The position numbers and the translations under genes are program-made. A DNA stretch of 64,000 nucleotides from JAPHTQ01 sp050287105 (GTDB lineage Bacteria > Pseudomonadota > Gammaproteobacteria > Thiohalomonadales > Thiohalomonadaceae): contig JBNKBG010000001.1 in assembly GCA_050287105.1 (NCBI GenBank), forward strand, positions 1-64,000. Direction: 5' to 3'. This document shows, one piece after another, positions 25,135 through 33,897 of this stretch (position 1 is its first letter; each line of letters begins with the position of its first letter). A model generated the notes under the pieces. The model was not told the DNA's origin. It ran no database searches and saw nothing but the letters and a program-made list of their open reading frames with translations.

Positions 25135-25893
25135 CTAAGCCGCGGCCTGTTCACCTTCACGCCAGCGGACGGCAAAGCCGTTGGTATAACGCAAATCGAC
25201 GCTATCTATCTTTTTCAGTTTTGCCTTCAACACCTGAGCAAAAACACGCACAAACCTTAACAATCTCGTATGCATATCCCTGCGTCCCAGACGCAGCAGC
25301 AGACCATCCTCGAAATTCAGACTCCAGGCACGACGCTCATTCATGGTCAGGTGCGAAATCCGCAGACCTAACGGCGCCAACATTCCCTGCATCGCCTGAT
25401 ACTCCTTCATCAACACCTTCTCGCTTTGCGCCGGTCCTCGCAGCAGCGGCAGGGAATCCCACTGCTGCATATCTGCCGGTACAAACACCTCACCCTGCGC
25501 ATTCAGCAAACCACCGTTGCTCCAGCGGGCAACCGCTTTCTGTTCAGTCACCCTCACCACCAGCAGGTCCGGCCACTCACGTCGTACCGAGGCCGACGCC
25601 ACCCAGGGCAACGCCTCTAACTCCTTGCAAATCACTTCCACATCAACGGCCATGAAACCGTCCGTGACATGCGGCCGCACCGCATTGCGTATGTCGTCCT
25701 GAGTCAACTGCTTCAGCGAACTCTCGATGCGAATGGTCGTCAGCGGCAGGGTTGTCGGATCGACCAACTGTTGTAATAACCAGTAGCCAACGGCGACCAC
25801 GGCGATAACCGGCAATAGTGCCAGAGGCCATCGCGGCAGGGGCTTGCGCACTTTCACCCCTCTGCGGGTTGCACCTTTAGCCGGCTTTGCCAT
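25135..25893 (-). CDS. ftsQ: Cell division protein FtsQ
   Basis: 252 residues from ATG 25893 (MAKPAKGATRRGVKV), chosen because GGGGAGG lies just upstream; a longer frame to 25959 runs deep into ddlB. One membrane segment (about 23-44, PLALLPVIAVVAVGYWLL) is followed by the periplasmic POTRA domain (about 55-125, TIRIESSLKQLTQDDIRNAV) and a beta domain with VRREWPDLLVVRVTEQKAVA. FtsQ recruits FtsB and FtsL to the divisome. It overlaps ddlB by 17 bp. Confidence 0.95.
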   Translation of the reverse strand: MAKPAKGATRRGVKVRKPLPRWPLALLPVIAVVAVGYWLLQQLVDPTTLPLTTIRIESSLKQLTQDDIRNAVRPHVTDGFMAVDVEVICKELEALPWVASASVRREWPDLLVVRVTEQKAVARWSNGGLLNAQGEVFVPADMQQWDSLPLLRGPAQSEKVLMKEYQAMQGMLAPLGLRISHLTMNERRAWSLNFEDGLLLRLGRRDMHTRLLRFVRVFAQVLKAKLKKIDSVDLRYTNGFAVRWREGEQAAA

Positions 25894-26827
25894 GCGCCTC
25901 CCCCATGCTCCCTTCGAGGATCCGCCAGACCAGATCCTCAATCCCGATCCCGGCAACACGTGCCGCCATCGGTACCAGACTGTGATCGGTCATACCCGGC
26001 AGGGTGTTAGCCTCCAGCAGGTAAGCCTTGCCCTGCTCATCAAGCAAAATGTCGATACGCCCCCAACCGCGGCAACCCAGGGCAGCAAAGGCATTGAGCG
26101 CCAACTGCTGCATCTCCCGGGTTTTCTCCTCGCCAAGATCAGCAGGACAAAGGTATTCGGTTTCGTCACCCAGATATTTGGCCTCGTAGTCGTAGAACTC
26201 CGCCTTAGGCACGATCTTCACCACTGGCAACGCCTCGCCATCAAGGATCGCCACGGTGTACTCACCACCACCGAGGTACTGCTCAGCCAGCACCAGGGAA
26301 TCGTGTTGCGCCGCCCTGGTGTAGGCCGCCGCCAGTTCACCTGGCTTCGTCACCTTGCTGATGCCCACGCTGGAACCTTCCCGCGCCGGTTTAACGAACA
26401 GCGGCAGGCCAAGCTGTTTTTCCACCGCAGCCAGATCGCTCTTCTCATCCAGAACCACACAGGCCGGTACCGGCAACTCGAGACTCTGCCACAGCAATTT
26501 GCAGCGCCACTTATCCATACCCAGTGCCGATGCCAGCACGCCGCTACCGGTATAGGGCACACTCAGCAGTTCCAACGCCCCCTGCATAGTGCCGTCCTCA
26601 CCGCCGCGACCATGCAGCATGATGAAGCAGCGATCGAAACCACCCGCCTGTAACTGCTGCAATACATCGCTGCCGACGTCGACAGGATGGACATCCACGC
26701 CTCTTGCCTGCAGCGCCGCCAACACCGTCGCGCCGCTCTTCAACGACACCTCGCGCTCGGCGGAGGTACCGCCCAACAGCAGGGCCACCTTGCCGAATTG
26801 CGCCGGGTCGGTGATAGCTGATCTCAT
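25877..26827 (-). CDS. ddlB: D-alanine--D-alanine ligase
   Basis: 316 residues. Joins two D-alanines with ATP for the wall pentapeptide. ATP-grasp blocks: VALLLGGTSAEREVSLKSG, RCFIMLHGRGGEDGTMQGAL, LFVKPAREGSSVGISKVTKP, EYLGGGEYTVAIL and YLLEANTLPGMTDHSLVPMA. The start ATG overlaps the murB stop (ATGA). The substrate-binding Tyr/Lys loop that gives D-Ala rather than D-Lac preference is around YDYEAKYLGDETEYLCPA. Typical dcw position between murB and ftsQ. Confidence 0.97.
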   Translation of the reverse strand: MRSAITDPAQFGKVALLLGGTSAEREVSLKSGATVLAALQARGVDVHPVDVGSDVLQQLQAGGFDRCFIMLHGRGGEDGTMQGALELLSVPYTGSGVLASALGMDKWRCKLLWQSLELPVPACVVLDEKSDLAAVEKQLGLPLFVKPAREGSSVGISKVTKPGELAAAYTRAAQHDSLVLAEQYLGGGEYTVAILDGEALPVVKIVPKAEFYDYEAKYLGDETEYLCPADLGEEKTREMQQLALNAFAALGCRGWGRIDILLDEQGKAYLLEANTLPGMTDHSLVPMAARVAGIGIEDLVWRILEGSMGEAHGKAG

Positions 26828-27735
26828 GCTGCGCTCCCCGTTCTTTCACCGATGATGTGCACTTCGCGCTGCAGACGAATGCCGTGCTTATGTTCCACTT
26901 CGTTCTGTACCAGATCGATCAAGGCTTCGATCTCGGTCGCCGTTGCGTTACCGCTGTTGACGATAAAGTTGGCGTGTTTTTCCGAGACACAGGCGCCGCC
27001 GATGCAGCGTCCTTTCAAACCGGCGCTATCGATCAGACGTGCCGCATAATCCCCTTCCGGATTGCGGAACACGGATCCGGCATTGGGTAGTCGGGTCGGC
27101 TGACTCGCACCGCGTATTTCCAGCAACTCCCGTATACGACTCTGTAACTGCTCGGGATCGCCCGGTGCCATTTTCATCTGCGCGGCAACAAACCACTCAC
27201 CTAGCGGAGCCTCCACATGGCGATAACCGACGCGATATTCGCTCGGACTGCGGGTACGCAACACGCCCATGTGATCCACAGTTTCCAGCTGTTCCACCAG
27301 TTGCCAGGTCTCGCTGCCGAAACAACCGGCATTCATGCGTAACGCGCCGCCCATAGTGCCGGGGATACCACAAAGAAATTCAGCACCCGCCAGACCCTCA
27401 CGGGCACAGAAACGGGCAACCAGGGCACAGGAGACACCGCTCTCGACCCGTATCCGGTTTTCATCCAGCCGGGTCATCTCATTCAATACACCACTGGTGG
27501 CGATCACCGTGCCGCCGACACCGCTCTCACGCACCAGCAGATTGCTACCGAGACCGATCCAGTAGAGCGGTTCGTCTTCCGGTAGACGCCGAATAAATTC
27601 CACCAGATCATCCAGATCGGCAGGACGGTAGTAACGTCGTGCAGGACCACCGACACGCCAAGTGGTGTGACGCGACATCGGTTCGTTCTCTCTCAACTCA
27701 CCGCGCAACGGTTGTATCTTGCGCATGGTCATCAT
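26824..27735 (-). CDS. murB: UDP-N-acetylenolpyruvoylglucosamine reductase MurB
   Basis: 303 residues. FAD enzyme that reduces UDP-GlcNAc-enolpyruvate to UDP-MurNAc with NADPH. Shows TTWRVGGPARRYYRPADLDD and LYWIGLGSNLLVRESGVGG (FAD-binding), EFLCGIPGTMGGALRMNAGC, GSVFRNPEGDYAARLIDSAG with the catalytic serine region, and SEKHANFIVNSGNATATEIE. This is the shorter type II MurB (as in Gram-positives and pseudomonad relatives), lacking the extra domain of the E. coli protein of about 342 residues. Start overlaps the murC stop (ATGA), RBS GGAGGG. Confidence 0.96.
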   Translation of the reverse strand: MMTMRKIQPLRGELRENEPMSRHTTWRVGGPARRYYRPADLDDLVEFIRRLPEDEPLYWIGLGSNLLVRESGVGGTVIATSGVLNEMTRLDENRIRVESGVSCALVARFCAREGLAGAEFLCGIPGTMGGALRMNAGCFGSETWQLVEQLETVDHMGVLRTRSPSEYRVGYRHVEAPLGEWFVAAQMKMAPGDPEQLQSRIRELLEIRGASQPTRLPNAGSVFRNPEGDYAARLIDSAGLKGRCIGGACVSEKHANFIVNSGNATATEIEALIDLVQNEVEHKHGIRLQREVHIIGERTGSAA

Positions 27736-29168
27736 GCGGAACCCTCCAGTTCGACCGGCAGGCGCTGGGCAATCGCACCAATGTCGCCTGCTCCCATGGT
27801 CAACAACACATCACCTTCCTGCAGCACACCGTTGAGGGTCTCGACCAGTTCGCCGTGCTCACTGATAAAGACCGGGTCGACCTTGCCGCGGGCGCGAATC
27901 GCACGACACAGGGTACGGCTGTCGGCACCGGGTACCGGCTCCTCACCCGCCGCATAGACCTCCAGCACCAGCAGCGCATCGGGCTCGGAGAGCACCTCGG
28001 TAAAATCCTCGAAGAGATCACGGGTGCGGCTGTAACGGTGCGGCTGGAACAGCACCACCAGACGACGATCCGGCCAGGCACCACGCGCCGCCGCCAGGGT
28101 GGCCGCCACTTCCCGCGGGTGGTGACCGTAGTCGTCCACCAGCGTCACCCTGCCGTTGCGGGTTTCGACCTCGCCACCGATCTGGAAGCGACGCCCGATG
28201 CCCTGGAACTTGTCCAGCGCCGCGATGATCGCCTCATCACTGATCCCCAGATCGCTGGCCACGGCAATGGCCGCTAGAGCGTTGAGCACGTTGTGCCGCC
28301 CCGGCATGTTGAGGGTGACCTGCAGTCTCTTTTCCATCCCGACACGGGAAACGGAAAAGCGGGTGCGAAGACCCTCGTAATGGATCTCGGTAGCGCGGAT
28401 ATCCGCCTCTTCGCTGATGCCGTAGGTCACAACCCGACGGGTGACGCTGGGCAAAATGTTGCGCACCTCTTCATCATCCAGGCAAAGCACCGCCAGCCCA
28501 TAGAAGGGGAGGTTGTGCAGGAATTCGATAAAGGTCTGACGCAGGCGGTTGAAGTCCCCGCCATAGGTGGCCATGTGATCCGCATCGATGTTGGTGACGA
28601 TCGCGGTCATCGGTTGCAGGTGGAGGAACGAGGCATCGCTCTCATCCGCCTCGGCGACCAGGAAGTGTCCACCGCCAAGGCGGGCGTTGGTACCGGCGCT
28701 GTTGAGACGGCCACCGATGACAAAGGTCGGGTCGAGCCCACCCTCGGCCATTAAACTGGCGGTCAGGCTGGTGGTAGTGGTCTTGCCGTGGGTACCGGCA
28801 ACCGCGATACCGTGACGGAAGCGCATCAGCTCCGCCAGCATCTCGGCACGAGGTACCACCGGAATGCGCGCCTCGCGTGCCGCCTGTACTTCAGGGTTGC
28901 TCTCCTTCACTGCCGAGGAGATCACCACCACGTCACAGCCTTCGATATTCTCAGCCGCGTGGCCGATGTGGACCACTGCACCCGCCTCCGCCAGATGGCG
29001 AGTCACCGGGTTCTGTTTCAGGTCGGAGCCACTCACCGCATAACCAAGATTGAGCAACACCTCGGCAATACCACCCATGCCGGAGCCGCCGATACCCACC
29101 ATATAGATATGGCGGATGCGCCCCATGACGTTCTTACCCGCTAATTCCACCGGGGTACCCTTGATCAT
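27732..29168 (-). CDS. murC: UDP-N-acetylmuramate--L-alanine ligase MurC
   Basis: 478 residues. Adds L-Ala to UDP-MurNAc, the first Mur ligase step. Blocks: IYMVGIGGSGMGGIAEVLLN (nucleotide-sugar loop), VAGTHGKTTTTSLTASLMAE (P-loop), EADESDASFLHL, IVTNIDADHMATYGGDF (catalytic Lys/His area), and DDYGHHPREVAATLAAARGA plus FQPHRYSRTRDLFEDF in the C-terminal domain. Starts at 29168, overlapping the murG stop. Confidence 0.97.
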   Translation of the reverse strand: MIKGTPVELAGKNVMGRIRHIYMVGIGGSGMGGIAEVLLNLGYAVSGSDLKQNPVTRHLAEAGAVVHIGHAAENIEGCDVVVISSAVKESNPEVQAAREARIPVVPRAEMLAELMRFRHGIAVAGTHGKTTTTSLTASLMAEGGLDPTFVIGGRLNSAGTNARLGGGHFLVAEADESDASFLHLQPMTAIVTNIDADHMATYGGDFNRLRQTFIEFLHNLPFYGLAVLCLDDEEVRNILPSVTRRVVTYGISEEADIRATEIHYEGLRTRFSVSRVGMEKRLQVTLNMPGRHNVLNALAAIAVASDLGISDEAIIAALDKFQGIGRRFQIGGEVETRNGRVTLVDDYGHHPREVAATLAAARGAWPDRRLVVLFQPHRYSRTRDLFEDFTEVLSEPDALLVLEVYAAGEEPVPGADSRTLCRAIRARGKVDPVFISEHGELVETLNGVLQEGDVLLTMGAGDIGAIAQRLPVELEGSA

Positions 29169-30268
29169 GCCGCTCTCTCCTCGATGGCCGCCTCAAGACA
29201 GGCCGTCACTACATCGTTGGTCGCTTCAGGACGGGCCAGCTTGCGCGCCCTGTTAGCCATCGCGCACAGCTTCTCCCGTCCCCTTGCCGGTTCGGCGCAG
29301 AATTCGCGCAACATCCCGGCCAGTTTCTCCTCATCCAATGTGCTCTGTTGCACCAGTAGTGCGGCACCCTCGTCGGCCAGGTAACGGCCATTGGCGCTCT
29401 GATGGTCATCCACCGCAAAGGGGAACGGCACCAGCACAGCGGGCACGCCGGCAATCGCCAGTTCGCTCACAGTCAACGCACCGGAGCGACACAGCACCAG
29501 ATCGGCCCACTCATACATCGCCGCCATATCGTCGATAAAGGGCAACAACTCCGCGCTCACCCCCGCCTCGGCATAACTCGCCTCGGTGGTCTGCAGATGC
29601 TTCTTTCCGGTCTGGTGGCGCACCTGCGGCCGAATGGCCTCGGGCAGCAGCGCCAGCGCCTTCGGCAAAGTCTGGTTAAACACCATCGCACCAAGAGAGC
29701 CGCCGAGAACGAAAAGGCGAATCGGCCCGTTGTGTTCGGCATAGCGGGCATCCGGCTCCGCCACCTGCATGATGTCGCTGCGCACCGGGTTGCCAGTGAA
29801 GCGCACATGACCGCCGCTGAAGGTATCGGGGAAGGCCTCCAGCACCGTCAGCGCAAGATGGGAGAGCAGGCGATTGGTTAAACCGGCGATGGCGTTCTGT
29901 TCGTGGATCACCAGCGGCCGCCCGGAGAGACGGGCGGCGACACCGCCGGGGCCAGTGACGAAACCGCCCATCCCCAGCACCAGTGCCGGACGACGACGAC
30001 GCAGGACAGAAAGTGCCTGAAACAGCGCCACACTGAGTCGCCACGGTGCCAGTAACCAACCAGCCAGACCCTTGCCACGCAATCCGGCGATGCTGATGTA
30101 GTCGATGGGAAATCCGGCCTGTGGCACCAGTTCCGCCTCCAGACCACGCTGGGTACCGAGCCAGCTCACCTCGTGACCACGCTGGCGCAGTTCACGCGCC
30201 ACTGCCAGCGCCGGGAAGACATGTCCGCCGGTGCCGCCCGCCATGATCAGGATGCGTAGTCCGCTCAT
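29165..30268 (-). CDS. murG: MurG, lipid II-forming N-acetylglucosaminyltransferase
   Basis: 367 residues from ATG 30268 (MSGLRILIMAGGTGGHVFPA); the ATG shares ATGA with the ftsW stop, and a longer frame to 30346 lies within ftsW and is rejected. MurG adds GlcNAc to lipid I on the inner face of the membrane. Landmarks: GGTGGHVFPA loop, VLGMGGFVTGPGGVAARLSG, IHEQNAIAGLTNRLLS, FVLGGSLGAMVFNQ, and DLVLCRSGALTVSELAIAGV with VPFPFAVDDHQSANGRYLAD, which bind UDP-GlcNAc. Confidence 0.97.
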   Translation of the reverse strand: MSGLRILIMAGGTGGHVFPALAVARELRQRGHEVSWLGTQRGLEAELVPQAGFPIDYISIAGLRGKGLAGWLLAPWRLSVALFQALSVLRRRRPALVLGMGGFVTGPGGVAARLSGRPLVIHEQNAIAGLTNRLLSHLALTVLEAFPDTFSGGHVRFTGNPVRSDIMQVAEPDARYAEHNGPIRLFVLGGSLGAMVFNQTLPKALALLPEAIRPQVRHQTGKKHLQTTEASYAEAGVSAELLPFIDDMAAMYEWADLVLCRSGALTVSELAIAGVPAVLVPFPFAVDDHQSANGRYLADEGAALLVQQSTLDEEKLAGMLREFCAEPARGREKLCAMANRARKLARPEATNDVVTACLEAAIEERAA

Positions 30269-31443
30269 GCCCGCACCCTCCTTACCGCGCCCGCGTGTTG
30301 CGGGGTCTCCAGTGCCACTCGCTGCACCAGTGCCAGAGCGACACACATCACCAGCATACTGCTGCCGCCGTAGCTCATCAGCGGCAGGGTCAGCCCCTTG
30401 GTTGGCAGCAGGCCCATGTTTACACCCATATTGATAAAGGCCTGCAGGGCGAACATAAAACCGATGCCGTAGCAGAGGTAACCGGCGAAGGGCATACCCG
30501 CCACGTCAGCATTGCGTGCGATGCGAAAGATACGGCTCACAACCACCACAAAGAGCATCACCACCAGACTGCCACCCACCATGCCCAGCTCTTCCACCAG
30601 CACGGCATAGACAAAATCGGTATGTGCCTCCGGCAGGTAGAACAGCTTCTGCACGCTGCCACCGAGCCCGACGCCAAACCACTCACCGCGACCGAAGGCG
30701 ATCAACGCCTGGGTCAACTGGAAACCACTATTGAACGGATCGGCCCAGGGATTGAGGAAGGCGGTCAGGCGTTCCATTCGATAGGGGGCGGAGATCGCCA
30801 GCAACGCCACCGAGCCGATCGACATCATGATCAGCACCCCAAACAGCCACACCCGCACCCCACCGAGGAACATCATTCCCAGCACCGTGGCACCGAGGAT
30901 CACCGCGGTACCGAAGTCAGGCTCGGCCAGCAGCAGGATCCCCATCAGCAGCACCAGCGACATCGGCTTGAGGAACCCGGCGACGCTGTTGCGCACCTCG
31001 TCGCCACGGCGTACCAGATAACCGCCCAGATAGATGATCATCGCCAGCTTGGCCACTTCAGATACCTGCAGGGTGAACGGCCCCAGCGCCAGCCAGCGGG
31101 TACTGCCGTTGACCGTGCGGCCGATACCCGGCAGCAGCACCAGCAACAGCAGCACGATGGAGACCAGCAACAGCACCGGCCCGCTACGCTCCCAGAACTG
31201 CAGTGGCAGTTGCCAGACAACCAGGGCCAGGGCGATACCCAGCCCCGCATAGAGTCCCTGACGCACGATGAAATAGGTGGGATCGCCGACACGACTGTCG
31301 GCAATAGTCACCGAGGCGGAGGCGATCATCACCAGGCCGAGCGCCAGCAGGGTTAGCGCCGCGATCAGCAGTGGCCAGTCAACGGCGCGGTTCTGCGTGC
31401 GTTTGGCCTCGTGGATAACGGGTAGGATCGCGGCCCAGCTCAT
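30265..31443 (-). CDS. ftsW: Septal peptidoglycan glycosyltransferase FtsW
   Basis: 392 residues with ten membrane segments. SEDS-family polymerase that, with FtsI, makes septal wall. SEDS blocks: LLAEPDFGTAVILGATVLGM (catalytic aspartate), PFNSGFQLTQALIAFGRGEW, PEAHTDFVYAVLVEELGMVG and GLLPTKGLTLPLMSYGGSSM. Start shares ATGA with murD stop; its end shares ATGA with murG start. Cytoplasmic N-terminus is longer than in RodA, which supports FtsW. Confidence 0.96.
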   Translation of the reverse strand: MSWAAILPVIHEAKRTQNRAVDWPLLIAALTLLALGLVMIASASVTIADSRVGDPTYFIVRQGLYAGLGIALALVVWQLPLQFWERSGPVLLLVSIVLLLLVLLPGIGRTVNGSTRWLALGPFTLQVSEVAKLAMIIYLGGYLVRRGDEVRNSVAGFLKPMSLVLLMGILLLAEPDFGTAVILGATVLGMMFLGGVRVWLFGVLIMMSIGSVALLAISAPYRMERLTAFLNPWADPFNSGFQLTQALIAFGRGEWFGVGLGGSVQKLFYLPEAHTDFVYAVLVEELGMVGGSLVVMLFVVVVSRIFRIARNADVAGMPFAGYLCYGIGFMFALQAFINMGVNMGLLPTKGLTLPLMSYGGSSMLVMCVALALVQRVALETPQHAGAVRRVRA

Positions 31444-32807
31444 GCCACCCTCCCCTTCACCGCGGCAACAAAGGCATCGCCCCGGGCGGCGTAATTACTG
31501 AACATATCGAAGCTGGCGCAGGCCGGTGAGAGCAGCACGCTATCGCCGGACTGGGCGGCCTTCGCCGCACGTTTCACCGCCTGCTTCATGTCTTTGGCGT
31601 GTTCGATAGGCGCCGCGCCTTCGATGGCCCGTTCGATCAGGGCGGCATCCTCGCCGATCAGCACCACCGCACGGGCACGCTCTGCCACCGCCTCACGCAG
31701 CGGCGCGAAATCCTGTCCCTTGCCCTGACCACCGGCGATCAGCACCACCTTCTCACCGGGCATTCCGGCCAGCGCGGCCAGGGTGGCACCGACATTGGTG
31801 CCCTTGGAATCTTCGTAGTAATTCACGCCGTCGATCTCGGCGACCCACTGACAGCGGTGCGGCAGGCCGGGGAATTCACGCAGGGTTTGCAGCATGGCGG
31901 GCATTGCCAGTCCAGCGGCGTTACCGAGGGCCAGCGCCGCCAGGGCATTGGCCTGGTTGTGACGGCCCGGCATGCGCATTTCGCTGGCGGCCATCAGCGC
32001 TTCACTGCCACGGACCAGCCAGTCGACGCCGTCGATCCGGCGCAGGCCGAAATCGCTTTCTGTCGCCGGTTCGCCGAGACAGAAACGCACCACCTCACGA
32101 TCGGGCAGCACCATCGCCGCCACCCGCGGATCGTCGGCATTGATCACCATCACCCCGTCACCGGCGTAGATGCCGGATTTGATCGCGGCGTAGTTCTCCA
32201 TGGTCAGGTGACGATCCAGGTGATCGTCGCTAAGGTTCAGCACCACCGCGGCGCGGCAGTTGAGGGATCGAGTCACCTCCAACTGGAAGCTGGAGAGCTC
32301 CATTACATAAAGGTCCGGTGTCTCTTCATCCAGCAGTTCCAGCGCCGGGGTACCGATGTTGCCGCCGACCAGCACCTTCTTGCCCGCGGCACGGGCCATC
32401 TCGCCCAGCAGCGCGGTCACGGTGCTCTTGCCGTTGGAACCGGTGATCGCCACGACCGGCGCCTGGGCCTGACGGGCAAACAGTTCGATATCTCCCAACA
32501 CCTCGATCCCCGCCGCGGCGGCGGCGCTGATGGCCGGTTCCTGCGGGGCGACGCCGGGGCTGAGTAGCAATCGTGCCGCGTGGAGGAACAGATCTTCGTT
32601 GAACTCACCGAGCCACACCGACACCTGCGGAAACTCACGGCGCAGCTCTTCCAGACCCGGCGGATGGGCACGATTGTCGGCCACGGCGAACGGCTCGCCG
32701 AGCGCGGCAAGGAAACGGGCGCAGGCAAGCCCGGTCTGTCCCAGACCGACCACCAGGGTTAACCCCTCAGCCGCGTTTGTCTTTGCCATGTTCATCGCCA
32801 GCGCCAT
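31440..32807 (-). CDS. murD: UDP-N-acetylmuramoylalanine--D-glutamate ligase MurD
   Basis: 455 residues. Adds D-Glu to UDP-MurNAc-L-Ala. LVVGLGQTGLACARFLAALG (N-terminal nucleotide fold), VVAITGSNGKSTVTALLGEM (P-loop), VLNLSDDHLDRHLTMENYAA, MPGRHNQANALAALALGNAA and YYEDSKGTNVGATLAALAGM are in place. Six bases separate it from the mraY stop. Start MALAMNMAKT offers three nearby Met codons; the first has GGCGAG upstream. Confidence 0.96.
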   Translation of the reverse strand: MALAMNMAKTNAAEGLTLVVGLGQTGLACARFLAALGEPFAVADNRAHPPGLEELRREFPQVSVWLGEFNEDLFLHAARLLLSPGVAPQEPAISAAAAAGIEVLGDIELFARQAQAPVVAITGSNGKSTVTALLGEMARAAGKKVLVGGNIGTPALELLDEETPDLYVMELSSFQLEVTRSLNCRAAVVLNLSDDHLDRHLTMENYAAIKSGIYAGDGVMVINADDPRVAAMVLPDREVVRFCLGEPATESDFGLRRIDGVDWLVRGSEALMAASEMRMPGRHNQANALAALALGNAAGLAMPAMLQTLREFPGLPHRCQWVAEIDGVNYYEDSKGTNVGATLAALAGMPGEKVVLIAGGQGKGQDFAPLREAVAERARAVVLIGEDAALIERAIEGAAPIEHAKDMKQAVKRAAKAAQSGDSVLLSPACASFDMFSNYAARGDAFVAAVKGRVA

Positions 32808-32813
32808 CTCGCC

Positions 32814-33896
32814 TTAACGAAGCTTCAAAGTGGAAAGACCGATCAGCACCAGAATGACGGTGATGATCCAGAAACGGACAATGACCCGCGGTTCGGGCCA
32901 GCCCTTCAATTCAAAGTGGTGATGCAGCGGTGCCATGCGGAAGATGCGCCGCCCGGTCAGCTTGAACGAGGCGACCTGCAGAATGACCGAGACGGTCTCC
33001 ATGACGAAGACCCCGCCCATGATCAGCAGTACCAGTTCCTGGCGCACCACCACCGCGATCACACCCAGCGCCGCGCCGAGACCCAGAGCGCCCACGTCGC
33101 CCATGAAGACCTGTGCCGGATAGGTGTTGAACCAGAGGAAACCGAGTCCGGCACCGACGATGGCGCCGCAGAAGATCACCACCTCGCCCACACCGGGGAT
33201 GTAGGGAATGCCGAGATAACCGGCGAAATTGACGTTACCGGTGAGGTAGGCGAAGAGTCCCAGCGCACCGCCGACCATGACCGTCGGCAGGATCGCCAGA
33301 CCGTCCAGGCCATCGGTCAGGTTGACCGCGTTGCTGGAGCCGACGATGACGAAGTAGGTCAGCACCACGAACATCCCACCCATCGGCAACGCGACAGTCT
33401 TAAAGAAGGGTACGATCAGTTCCAGCTCAGACGGGACCTTGGCGGTATAGAAGAGGAAGAACGCTGCGCCGAGACCGACGATAGTCTGCAACAGATATTT
33501 ATGTTTCGCCCGCAGCCCCTGCGACTGCTTCTTGATCAATTTTTTGTAGTCATCCATCCAGCCGATAGCACCGAACAGCAGGGTCACTGCCATCACCACC
33601 CAGATGTAGCGATTGGAGAGGTCGGCCCAAAGCAGCGTGCTGACGGCGATAGCGGCGAGGATCAACGCCCCGCCCATGGTCGGGGTACCCGCCTTGGAGA
33701 GGTGACTCTGCGGACCATCGTCGCGCACGAACTGGCCCACCTGGTGATGGCTCAATCTGCGGATGATGGTGGGCCCAAGCAGCAGCGAGATCGCCAATGC
33801 GCTGAGGGCACCAAGAATGGCGCGCAGGGTCAGATACTGGAATACATTGAATGCACTGTAGAACTGGCTCAGGTATTCAGTCAGATAGAGCAACAT
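32814..33896 (-). CDS. mraY: Phospho-N-acetylmuramoyl-pentapeptide transferase MraY
   Basis: 360 residues from ATG 33896 (MLLYLTEYLSQFY), identical in length to E. coli MraY and lying one base past the murF stop. Makes lipid I from UDP-MurNAc-pentapeptide and undecaprenyl phosphate. Ten membrane segments. Active-site blocks: HLSKAGTPTMGGALI, WMDDYKKLIKKQSQGL, IVGSSNAVNLTDGLDGLAI, FNTYPAQVFMGDVGALGLGA and MAPLHHHFELKGWPEPRVIV. Confidence 0.97.
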   Translation of the reverse strand: MLLYLTEYLSQFYSAFNVFQYLTLRAILGALSALAISLLLGPTIIRRLSHHQVGQFVRDDGPQSHLSKAGTPTMGGALILAAIAVSTLLWADLSNRYIWVVMAVTLLFGAIGWMDDYKKLIKKQSQGLRAKHKYLLQTIVGLGAAFFLFYTAKVPSELELIVPFFKTVALPMGGMFVVLTYFVIVGSSNAVNLTDGLDGLAILPTVMVGGALGLFAYLTGNVNFAGYLGIPYIPGVGEVVIFCGAIVGAGLGFLWFNTYPAQVFMGDVGALGLGAALGVIAVVVRQELVLLIMGGVFVMETVSVILQVASFKLTGRRIFRMAPLHHHFELKGWPEPRVIVRFWIITVILVLIGLSTLKLR

Positions 33897-33897
33897 G

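Noticed and set aside
30268..30346. Longer murG start at 30346
   Set aside because: Would add 26 Gly/Arg-rich residues inside ftsW; the ATG at 30268 gives the conserved N-terminus.
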